A stretch of 5,495 bases of DNA, taken from the NCBI GenBank assembly GCA_020637615.1, contig JACKKC010000062.1, forward strand, positions 1-5,495, in the 5' to 3' direction. The position numbers were made by a program, and so were the translations under genes. The notes under the pieces were generated by a model. That model saw nothing but the letters and a program-made list of their open reading frames with translations, did not search any database and had not been told where the DNA came from. Shown in pieces: positions 1 to 5,495 of this stretch (the first letter of the stretch is position 1; each line of letters begins with the position of its first letter). The stretch comes from Rhodovulum sp. Its GTDB lineage: Bacteria > Pseudomonadota > Alphaproteobacteria > Rhodobacterales > Rhodobacteraceae.

Positions 1-61
1 AGTCGCAGGCCGCCGATGAGCCAGGCAACGAACATCGATCAATGGAAAATAGAAGTGTCCA
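1..61. other. Foreign sequence after a breakpoint in the permease gene, possibly a mobile-element end
   Basis: On the minus strand the permease sequence follows its family pattern up to the residues GTAAILVI (codon ending at position 62). It then turns into WTLLFSIDRCSLPG, which does not resemble the conserved continuation of this family (normally a CFVFRN-like segment leading to the second EAA loop). The new sequence starts with TGGACACTTCTATTTTCCA on the minus strand. The TGG start and the A+T-rich motif ending in TCCA suggest the terminus of an insertion sequence. My recollection is that IS21-family ends can carry AAATAGAAGTGTCC-like repeats, but this is a weak identification. No reading frame in these 61 bases can be assigned to a known protein. 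Confidence 0.45.
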
Positions 62-1795
62 GATGACGAGGATCGCCGCGGTCCCGGTGATGTCGACCGG
101 CGGCACGTTGAAGGCGGCGACATAGGAGACGCCGACGACGGTGCCGGGAATGGCAAAGGAGAGCATGGTGCCGAACTCGAGGGCGCGCCGCCCGGTGAAG
201 TCCTGCCGCGCCACCAGCCAGGCGGTGAGGATGCCGATTGCGGTCGTCAGCGGTGCGGCGATGGCCGAGACCAGAAGCGTCGTCTTCAGCGAATTCCAGG
301 CCGAGCCGTAGAGGCGCAGCCCGTCCTCGCCGATCTCGAAGGAGAAGGCGGTGGCGAGATGGCGGAAGGTCGGGGTCATGTCCCAACGGCCGATATCGGT
401 GACGAGGCCCCCCGCAAGCACGATGGCGTAGACCGCCAGCGTGAAGACGATCCAGGGGATGATCACCGCCCAGGCGATGCCGGTCAGGCGCGCCGGCATC
501 ACTTCCGCGAGCCCGGCATCGGAGCGGCCGGTGACGGTGACGTAGCTGCGCCGCCCGAGCCAGCGCTGCTGCAGCCAGAAGGCCCCGAGCGTCAGGGCCA
601 ACAGGATCATCGCCAGGATCGCGGCATTGCCGAGGTCGTAGCGCGCCCCGACCACGGCGAAGAAGATCTTGATCGACAGCACCTCGTAGCCACCGCCGAG
701 CACGATCGGGTTGCCGAAATCGGCGAGGCTCTCGATGAAGGCGAGCAGGAAGGCCGCGGCGAGGCCGGGGCGCAGGAGCGGCCAGGTCACCTTGGCGAAG
801 GTCTGCATCGGCCTCGCGCCGAGGGTGCCGGAAGCTTCCTCGAGGGTCGGGTTGATCGCCTCGACGGTGCCGAGCAGGACGAGAAAGGTGACCGGGGCGA
901 AGGCCAGCACCTGCGCCATCAGGATACCGGGCAACCCGTAGACCCAGCGCCCCGGCCGGATGTCGAGCAGGTCCGCGACCCATCCGGTGACGAGCCCGGT
1001 GCGGCCGAAGAGCACGATGATCGCCACCCCCACCACGAAGGGCGGGGTAATGATCGGCAGGATCGAGACGGCACGCAGCGCACCCTTCCAGCGGAAGCCC
1101 GAGCGCGCCATCAGGAGCGCCAGCGCCAGACCCAGCGCCGTCGAGAGCAGCGCGGCGAGCACGCCGAGGACCAGGGTGTTGATGACGACGCCGCAGGAGC
1201 CGGCCCGAACGAAGCAGTCGAGGCGCCAGAGCTCGCGGGTGAAGAGCCGCTCGCTGAAGCGGGCGAGCCCGAAGCTTCCGTCCGGGCCGATGAAGGCGGC
1301 GGCGCCGAGCTTGAGGATCGGGAAGAAGACGAAGAGCGTCAGCAGGGCGGCGACGAAGACGACGGCGCCGGCGGCGAAACGGTCGCCGCGGCAGAAGCCG
1401 CGGGCGGCGAGCCCGTCGCCGGTCATGCCGACGAACGACGCCCCGGCAAGAAAGCCGCCCCAGCCGAGGCCGGTCTGCCCGGTCTGGGCCGCGGGGAAGA
1501 GTGCCGCGACCCACGAAAAGGCCGGGCCATTCAGGCCGACGAGGAAGGCGGCCGCGAGCATCAGCACCAGCCCGCCCGCGGCCAGCCGGACCGGCGGGCG
1601 CCCGCGCCAGACGAGCGCAGCGAGCGCCACCATCGCGAGCACCACGGGCCAGAGCCAGCCGCGCCCGGCGAGCGCGTGGCCGAGTGCTGAGGGAAAGGCC
1701 GCCGCGGGCCCCTCCGGCGGCATCTTGTACCAGGGCAGGAGCAGGACGGCGCCGAGCCCGAGAGGCGGCCAGCCGCCGGCGCGCGCGAGGCTCAA
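1..1795 (-). pseudogene. Iron-type ABC transporter permease (FbpB/AfuB-like), C-terminus lost
   Basis: This encodes the integral-membrane permease of a binding-protein-dependent importer of the ferric iron family, whose members carry two BPD_transp_1 domains in one chain. The frame starts at TTG 1795, overlapping the stop of the upstream binding-protein remnant as TTGA, and is open to the left edge. The first part (about residues 1-165) holds several hydrophobic segments, for example GAVVFVAALLTLFVFFPILK. The first permease domain follows, with the EAA loop EEASGTLGARPMQTFAKVTW at about residues 315-335 and the family-typical ESLADFGNPIVLGGG. A second domain begins near SAWNSLKTTLLVSAIAAPLT and reaches FNVPPVDITGTAAILVI, ending at codon 578 (position 62). 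Beyond that the sequence is foreign (positions 1-61), so about 130 residues including the second EAA loop, which docks the ATPase, are missing. No internal frameshift was found in the 578 codons. Family identity is confident. The substrate (ferric iron or another anion/chelate handled by this family) cannot be fixed. A functional product is unlikely. Confidence 0.82.
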
Positions 1796-1950
1796 TTCGC
1801 CAGCGAGCCCACCTCCGCGTCCCACCGCTCCAAGAGCCGCGAGCGCTCGTCGCTCGACCCGTATTTGGCGAAGTCGTAGTCGATCAGCTTGATGTCGGCG
1901 AGCTTCGGCGCCTCGGGCGGCGTCGCGGCGTTGGCGTTCGATGGCACCTT
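1792..1950 (-). pseudogene. C-terminal remnant of a periplasmic iron-type ABC substrate-binding protein
   Basis: Fifty-two codons and a TGA stop remain of an extracellular solute-binding protein that would deliver its ligand to the adjacent permease. The remnant reads KVPSNANAATPPEAP, then KLADIKLIDYDFAKYGSSDE, then RSRLLERWDAEVGSLAN. The segment LIDYDFAKYG followed by an E/D-R-RLLERW helix is the usual C-terminal signature of FbpA/AfuA-type ferric-binding proteins, in which the LxDYDF motif sits about 30 residues from the end. The coding frame meets the insertion-sequence end exactly at 1950/1951, between codons. The missing N-terminal part (signal peptide, ligand tyrosines, most of both lobes) is not found on the other side of the IS at 3245 and beyond. 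Its stop overlaps the permease start, which confirms the original operon order of binding protein then permease. Confidence 0.78.
1793..1816 (-). promoter_or_regulatory. TTG start and possible ribosome-binding site coupled to the upstream stop codon
   Basis: The permease frame has no ATG until about codon 24 (within LLPWYKM), which lies inside the first hydrophobic stretch. The TTG at 1795-1793 gives SLARAGGWPPLGLGAVLLL as the N-terminus and shares two bases with the TGA stop of the binding-protein gene (TTGA). This is a typical arrangement for translational coupling. A purine-rich GGAGGTGGG lies at 1816-1808 on the minus strand, 12 bases upstream of the TTG. That spacing is longer than ideal, so re-initiation by ribosomes finishing the upstream gene is the better explanation for translation. 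With the upstream gene now truncated, expression would depend on read-through from the insertion sequence. Confidence 0.45.
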
Positions 1951-1974
1951 TGAGTCGGTCCCCGTTTTCCGGAC
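1951..1974 (+). repeat. Left terminal inverted repeat of the IS3-family element
   Basis: The plus strand reads TGAGTCGGTCCCC, then GTTT, then TCCGGAC. Aligned with the reverse complement of 3221-3244 (TGAGGCGGTCCCC, AGAA, TCCGGAC), 19 of 24 positions match. Mismatches are at position 5 and at the four-base centre, positions 14-17. This is the orfB-distal end. The orfB stop lies 32 bases inside it. Its outer base abuts the binding-protein codon for lysine at 1948-1950. Confidence 0.88.
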
Positions 1975-2006
1975 GGATTTGCGGCGCTGCCAGGCTTGCC
2001 TGTTGA

Positions 2007-2874
2007 TCATGCTGGCGCCTTCATGCCGGGGCCTGCATGGACCTCGACCGGTGTGCGTCCGGCGAGCGCCGAATGGGGGCGCTCGGTGTGGCAGAAGGCG
2101 ATCCACTTGCCGGTCCCGGAGCGGGCGGCCGACCCGGTCTCGAAAGCATTCAGGTGGACGCACGCGTGTTTCAGGGAGAGCCATTGGCGCTCGGTCATGA
2201 CATTATCCATCCGGCGACCGCGACCCGTCCGTCGGGATCGTCACCTCCGCGTCCTGAAGCACGTCCGTGAAGCGGGGGCCGGTGAACCGGCTGTCCTGGT
2301 CCGTGCCGAAAAACCCGGGCCGCCCGTGGAGCCGAATGGCATCCTCGGGGCCTTGATGCAGCACTCGACGTCCGTCCGGCATGGGCCTCGGACCATGGCG
2401 GCCACATGCCGAACCATTCGACAGGCGCCACGACAATACCCGGCGCGTCGCCCGGTCCATGATCGCCACGCGGTAGAGGAATCCCCCGCCGCATCGGGAT
2501 GTAGCTAATGTCTGCGCACCGGACCTGGTCCGGCCGGTCAATCACCATGTTCCGAAGCAGATACGGAAACCCGCGGTGCTTCGGGTGGGACGCCGTAGTT
2601 CTCGGCCGCCGATAGACGGTGCGCGACCCCATCAGGGGCCATGAGCCCGCACATCCGTTTGCGCCCCACGCAAGTCCCCCTGGTTGCGCAAGTGCCGCGC
2701 CATCCGGCGGCTGCCGTGGAACGGTGTTTCCGGGAACTGCGCGTCGATGCGCTTCATCAGCGCCAGGTTCAACAGGCTCCCGCCTTTCCGCGGCCCGTGG
2801 GAACCCGACCGGTTGATCCCGACCAGCGCGCATTGCCGGGCGACCGGCAGCGACGAGGGCTTCGGATCGATCAT
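2007..2874 (-). pseudogene. IS3-family transposase OrfB (DDE integrase), multiply frameshifted
   Basis: OrfB carries the rve/DDE integrase core that cuts and joins DNA ends. Similarity runs across at least five pieces in different frames. From ATG 2874 to about 2680: MIDPKPSSLPVARQCALVGI and then LNLALMKRIDAQFPETPFHG. Near 2640-2670: VGRKRMCGLM. From about 2630 to 2485: GSRTVYRRPRTTASHPKH and LLRNMVIDRPDQVRCADISY. From about 2490 to 2215: FLYRVAIMDRATRRVLSWRL and later FFGTDQDSRFTGPRFTDVLQ. From about 2212 to the stop at 2007: MDNVMTERQWLSLKHACVHL through WIAFCHTERPHSALAGRTP. The three acidic residues survive in ADISY, TDQ and TERQW, although the usual tryptophan before CAD is arginine. A stretch around 2345-2415 is longer than expected and poorly matched. 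The mutation load indicates an old, inactive copy. Confidence 0.87.
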
Positions 2875-3178
2875 GTCACGCCTCCGCACCGCGCTCGGCG
2901 GCCGGAGGCCCTGGCTAAGAAATCGCGCTCCACCGCAAGCTGGCCGATCCTGGCATGGAGCTTCCCGACCTCGCCCGCCTTCTCGGCGGCCTTCGCCTCG
3001 GCCTCGCCGGAGAACAGTCCGGTCATCCCCGCGATCGCCCGGCGCTTCCAGGGGTCGATCACCGCCTGATGGACGCCGTATTTCCCACCAACTCGGCGAT
3101 GGTTGCATCGCCCCTGATGGCTTCCAGGGCCACCTTCGCCTCGAGCCGGGCGCTGTCGTTCTTCCGATTGCCAGCCAC
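2871..3178 (-). pseudogene. IS3-family transposase OrfA, frameshifted
   Basis: OrfA of IS3 elements is the small N-terminal helix-turn-helix protein that recognises the inverted repeats. The frame begins at GTG 3178 as AGNRKNDSARLEAKVALEAI, then RGDATIAELVG, and runs into a premature stop. Removing one base of deletion near 3084-3086 (plus-strand run TTTCCC) restores KYGVHQAVIDPWKRRAIAGM and then TGLFSGEAEAKAAEKAGEVG, ending in KLHARIGQLAVERDFLARA. These match the family pattern of helix-turn-helix followed by a leucine-zipper-like coiled coil and the ERDFLAKA motif. The stop at 2871-2873 overlaps the orfB ATG at 2874-2872 as ATGA. Start choice is uncertain, because GTG may be a decayed ATG. 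Confidence 0.82.
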
Positions 3179-3220
3179 GCCGTCAGTCCTCGTACTCGTC
3201 GGCGGCAAGCTTGGCGGGGT

Positions 3221-3244
3221 GTCCGGATTCTGGGGACCGCCTCA
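3221..3244 (-). repeat. Right terminal inverted repeat of the IS3-family element
   Basis: The plus strand reads GTCCGGA, then TTCT, then GGGGACCGCCTCA, and is the inverted partner of 1951-1974 at 19 of 24 positions. It is the end upstream of orfA, about 42 bases before the proposed orfA start at 3178. Sequence outside it (CTCAGCAG onward) does not extend the similarity, which fixes the element boundary at 3244. Confidence 0.88.
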
Positions 3245-3490
3245 CTCAGCAGAATGATGGGCGGGGGTCGCAGCACCCAACAATTGAGGTCGGCCCGGAT
3301 TGAAAAGTGATGCCTGGATCAGGAATCGGACTTATCCATAATTTTCTCAGGCTTCAGCGACACAGCATAAAGAAAGCAAAGAGTAACAATTCAGCGATTG
3401 ACCTACAAGTGCGCATATACAGATAGCCATAACTGTAACGGCATTGCCAAAGCTCTGGACCAAAATCACCTATGTGCAATTATTCACTTA
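3245..3490. other. A+T-rich intergenic segment, no recognisable gene
   Basis: The first 65 or so bases (3245-3310) are still G+C-rich and do not resemble the binding-protein gene expected beside the IS. They include CCGGATTGAAAAGTGATG on the plus strand, which is reminiscent of insertion-sequence end repeats but cannot be assigned. From about 3320 to 3480 the base composition drops to 67 G+C out of 160 bases, far below the neighbours. No open frame with family similarity, no RNA gene and no convincing hairpin terminator for the gene ending at 3491 was seen. The best small palindromic candidates (CAAT...ATTG near 3388-3401 and GGC...GCC near 3440-3448) have only 3-4 base-pair stems. Confidence 0.6.
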
Positions 3491-5495
3491 TCAAGCGTGA
3501 GCATAGGCTCGCCCAACATCTTCAATTGCCTCATTCCGGAAACTATCCGACGGTAAGTAAATCCTTATATTTTCGCACTCCTCCACTGAACAGAGGTTGC
3601 CACATTCCTTGCACTCAAAAGACGGCCAGAAGAAATGGAAGGCATTGTCCGCACCGCAAATCATACACTCTGCGGACAAAGTCTCGTTCATCCTCTCAAG
3701 CAGGAACGACCCGTAATCCAGATCGAATCCGGCTTCGCGCGCGCTCCTGATTTCGTTCCGTCCGGCGGCCGTAGGGGTCAAGCCCCTCCCCGCGTCTTCC
3801 ACCAAGCCAGCCTGCATCGCCTGCTTAAGTGGTTGCGATAGACCAATGCGGTCCAGATCCGCGCGGCTGCAGTGGCCCGAAATGCTTTTGCACTCCAGAT
3901 GATTCAAGAGCACTAACTGGCGTGCCCGCTCCAAACCTTCGGGCTTCGTCCGCCGAAGGAGCCGAGATACCCTCATGCAGGTTTCTCCGTCGATCGTGCC
4001 GGTCTGACATTTCCTGGCATCCATGCGCCAGGGGACAGCCAAGACTTCCCTTGTTTGTTCTTCTGTCATCATTCTCGGCAACGAGGCAGCCCTTCGACGT
4101 CCGGTCGCTGCCAAAACGAGCCCTGCGACCGCAAGAAACACGGCTGCTCCGCCGAGGACTGACGAAGCTTTCACCGGAAATGCTCCGATCATGCCCTTCG
4201 AGACAGCCCTGAGAGCGAGGGCCGCATGAACGGCATCGAGAACGTCGGCTCCGACGCTGCTGACTGCATCACGCCTGCCGAAAAGCCCCGAGTAGGGATA
4301 GAACGAAACGCCATCGGTATAGGAAAGGGCATAGCTCATGGCTTCCCGCATGTCCTCGGCGCCGACCTCCCAATCGTCGGGTTGGTTGAAGCTGGCCAAA
4401 CCGGTCGCTACTCTCGTGTCGCCCACCTGCCACCTAGTGGCATACAAAGTGCGTTCAACCCATGATGGGTCGCGTCCTTCCAAAGGATAATAGGCCATTG
4501 GGAGTATGAGGTCCAAATGCCGGGCAAGCAGACCGTAATCCTGCCCATAGTCCTCCCGAGAACGATAGTTGACGGCAGCGTTGCCGATCAGGGCGGCGCT
4601 CAACTCGATGTCCGGGCCAGCGACCTCGACCGCGACGCGGCGGATATCCTCCACCAGTCCTGAAATCTCCTCCGATCGCCAGTCGGTCCATGCGACGTAG
4701 TCATCCGTCTGGAGTTGTCCCACGTCACGAACTTCGATTCCGGTCGCGGAACTGAAGCGCGCCAACGCGGAATCCGAGAAATCATAGGCAAGCCCGGGAT
4801 ACCGGATATAGTCGAGGTGCAATCCATCGAAGTGGTATGCGCCGAGGATGGACCTCACCTCTCCAAGGATAAACGCGCGCGCCGTTTCGTTGCTCGGAGA
4901 GATCCACTGGTCCGAGCGCTGGCCATTGTCGCTGACCATCGCCAGTTCCGGATGCTCGCCCGCAAGAGCGGAATTCGAGTTGACCGCGATCCATGCGTGC
5001 GCCTTCATCCCCGCCTGCTGGATCCGTTCGATGATGAGACCGGCTTTGCCATTACTGGAACCGCCGTCGTCCGTGGAAATGTAGTCGATACCCGCCGGGT
5101 CCAGGATCGACAGGAATACATCGGTCACACCCAAAGACATCGCGTCGGAAACGAGCGTCTCAGGGTCGACTTCTTCGAAACTGAGGTCGACCCAAAGCCC
5201 AACAATCGGAGCCTGAACGGGCTCCTGTATTTCGGCGGTCCAGGCGTCGAGCGTCGCGAAAGTCCCACCCGTCCTGCGCACATAGTCGACAAACGCGTGC
5301 AGGACGTGGGCATGCTCAGCTATTATCCGCGGATGGCTCAACATGACGAAGGGGCGTCCCGCTTCGGCATAAGCGTCATATGCCTGACCCAGCCAATCGA
5401 GCGCAGCGGCGTCGGTCATATCTTCTGAAACGAAGAGATCGTAGTCCGAGGCCAGCGTCCCGGCATGGCTGGAAATCGCCAGCTCCGGCAACATC
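3491..5495 (-). CDS. Membrane-anchored polysaccharide deacetylase-like / GHL10-like glycoside hydrolase with cytoplasmic winged-helix and zinc-ribbon tail (5' end off window)
   Basis: The frame is open to the right edge. The ATG at 5494 is probably internal because the visible protein begins inside a domain. Counting from that ATG (667 residues), residues 1-85 look like the last part of a polysaccharide-deacetylase-like fold (GRPFVMLSHP, then TGGTFATLDAW). Residues 95-400 resemble the GHL10/DUF187 glycoside-hydrolase-like barrel: IVGLWVDLSFEEVD, AGMKAHAWIAVN, WISPSNETARAF, GLHLDYIRYP with a candidate catalytic Asp near 228, LILPMAYY and GVSFYPYSG. A single hydrophobic helix at about 444-465 is followed by RRR, placing the remaining 200 residues in the cytoplasm. 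There, 515-585 looks winged-helix-like (LERARQLVLLNHLEC, then GLVEDAGRGLTPTAAGRNEI). Residues 610-640 hold CxxC (610, 613) and CxxC (628, 631), plus Cys 635 and 640, like a zinc ribbon. The deacetylase-then-hydrolase order recalls PgaB, but the tail does not. Substrate is unknown. The gene ends with TGA at 3491-3493. Confidence 0.72.
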   Translation of the reverse strand, partial: MLPELAISSHAGTLASDYDLFVSEDMTDAAALDWLGQAYDAYAEAGRPFVMLSHPRIIAEHAHVLHAFVDYVRRTGGTFATLDAWTAEIQEPVQAPIVGLWVDLSFEEVDPETLVSDAMSLGVTDVFLSILDPAGIDYISTDDGGSSNGKAGLIIERIQQAGMKAHAWIAVNSNSALAGEHPELAMVSDNGQRSDQWISPSNETARAFILGEVRSILGAYHFDGLHLDYIRYPGLAYDFSDSALARFSSATGIEVRDVGQLQTDDYVAWTDWRSEEISGLVEDIRRVAVEVAGPDIELSAALIGNAAVNYRSREDYGQDYGLLARHLDLILPMAYYPLEGRDPSWVERTLYATRWQVGDTRVATGLASFNQPDDWEVGAEDMREAMSYALSYTDGVSFYPYSGLFGRRDAVSSVGADVLDAVHAALALRAVSKGMIGAFPVKASSVLGGAAVFLAVAGLVLAATGRRRAASLPRMMTEEQTREVLAVPWRMDARKCQTGTIDGETCMRVSRLLRRTKPEGLERARQLVLLNHLECKSISGHCSRADLDRIGLSQPLKQAMQAGLVEDAGRGLTPTAAGRNEIRSAREAGFDLDYGSFLLERMNETLSAECMICGADNAFHFFWPSFECKECGNLCSVEECENIRIYLPSDSFRNEAIEDVGRAYAHA

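Larger units (their letters stand above)
1951..3244 (-). mobile_element. Decayed IS3-family insertion sequence, 1294 bp, ends intact
   Basis: This is a full-length element by structure. It has imperfect 24-bp terminal inverted repeats that begin TGAG, an orfA followed by an overlapping orfB on the minus strand, and a total length of 1294 bp, within the usual IS3-family range of about 1.2-1.5 kb. OrfA shows the family's helix-turn-helix and coiled-coil tail. OrfB shows the DDE integrase core and the near-universal ending TERPHSALAGRTP. Both frames are broken by several small indels, so the element cannot make its own transposase. It has no clean target-site duplication: the flanking triplets are CTT on the left and CTC on the right. 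The left flank is the binding-protein gene and the right flank is unrelated, which suggests a deletion or recombination at one end. The subgroup within IS3 was not assigned. Confidence 0.9.

Noticed and set aside
39..1514. A 491-codon arginine/proline-rich open frame on the minus strand
   Set aside because: Its product is low-complexity (Arg, Pro, Leu, His) without family features. Another minus-strand frame over the same bases encodes a clear two-domain ABC permease, so this is a shadow of G+C-rich coding sequence.
359..1690. A 443-codon open frame on the plus strand rich in Glu, Asp, Arg and Gly
   Set aside because: It lies antisense to the permease frame, has a composition typical of antisense G+C-rich frames, and has no recognisable domain. 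Overlapping plus-strand frames at 960-1892 and 1501-1953 were rejected for the same reason.
1792..2184. A 130-codon minus-strand open frame read as a single small protein
   Set aside because: It is a chance fusion. The right part (2184-1951) lies in the wrong frame of the decayed transposase and the IS end, and only the last 52 codons (1950-1792) match a protein family.
2865..2880. Programmed frameshifting between orfA and orfB
   Set aside because: IS3 elements often fuse the two products by frameshifting, but here only an ATGA overlap is visible. No convincing slippery run with a downstream structure was found, and both genes are already broken.
1948..3247. Target-site duplication flanking the IS
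   Set aside because: The flanks read CTT on the left and CTC on the right, and longer flanks (ACCTT and CTCAG) do not match. A two-of-three match is not evidence of a duplication, and the flanks are from different loci.
3321..3490. A terminator, tRNA, small RNA or CRISPR repeat in the A+T-rich spacer
   Set aside because: Only 3-4 base-pair stems without a following T run were seen, no cloverleaf, and no repeated unit.
4715..5428. A 237-codon plus-strand open frame opposite the large gene
   Set aside because: It is antisense to the well-supported hydrolase-like frame, has no recognisable domain, and its length is expected by chance at this base composition.

Overview
The window looks like a piece of a high-G+C proteobacterial chromosome or large plasmid, most likely alphaproteobacterial. 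The basis is the G+C-rich third codon positions, the type of iron-family ABC transporter, and the type of IS3-family transposase; the taxonomic call is inference. All recognisable genes lie on the minus strand. The region is a patchwork of broken genes and insertion-sequence material next to one large gene that appears intact.

Read along the minus strand from right to left, the layout is as follows. (1) Positions 3491-5495 carry a large gene that enters from beyond the right edge. It encodes the end of a polysaccharide-deacetylase-like domain, a glycoside-hydrolase-like (GHL10/DUF187-type) barrel with an HLDYIRYP motif, one transmembrane helix, and a cytoplasmic tail with a winged-helix-like segment and a cysteine-rich zinc-ribbon-like segment. 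(2) Positions 3245-3490 hold no recognisable gene and are markedly A+T-rich (67 of 160 bases G+C in 3321-3480). (3) Positions 1951-3244 are a complete but decayed IS3-family insertion sequence. It is bounded by 24-bp inverted repeats matching at 19 positions, and its orfA and orfB are broken by several frameshifts. (4) Positions 1792-1950 are the last 52 codons of a periplasmic iron-type substrate-binding protein, cut exactly at the IS end. (5) Positions 62-1795 are the first 578 codons of the cognate two-domain ABC permease, which starts with TTG overlapping the binding-protein stop codon (TTGA). (6) Positions 1-61 are unrelated sequence that replaces the permease C-terminus and may be the end of another mobile element.

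The binding-protein and permease genes once formed an ABC import operon, but both are now truncated. The rest of the binding-protein gene does not resume on the far side of the IS, so the IS is associated with a deletion or rearrangement and not with a simple insertion. The transport system here is probably dead. The most interesting intact object is the membrane-spanning protein at 3491-5495. It joins an extracytoplasmic polysaccharide-processing module to a cytoplasmic domain that looks like a nucleic-acid-binding or regulatory one.
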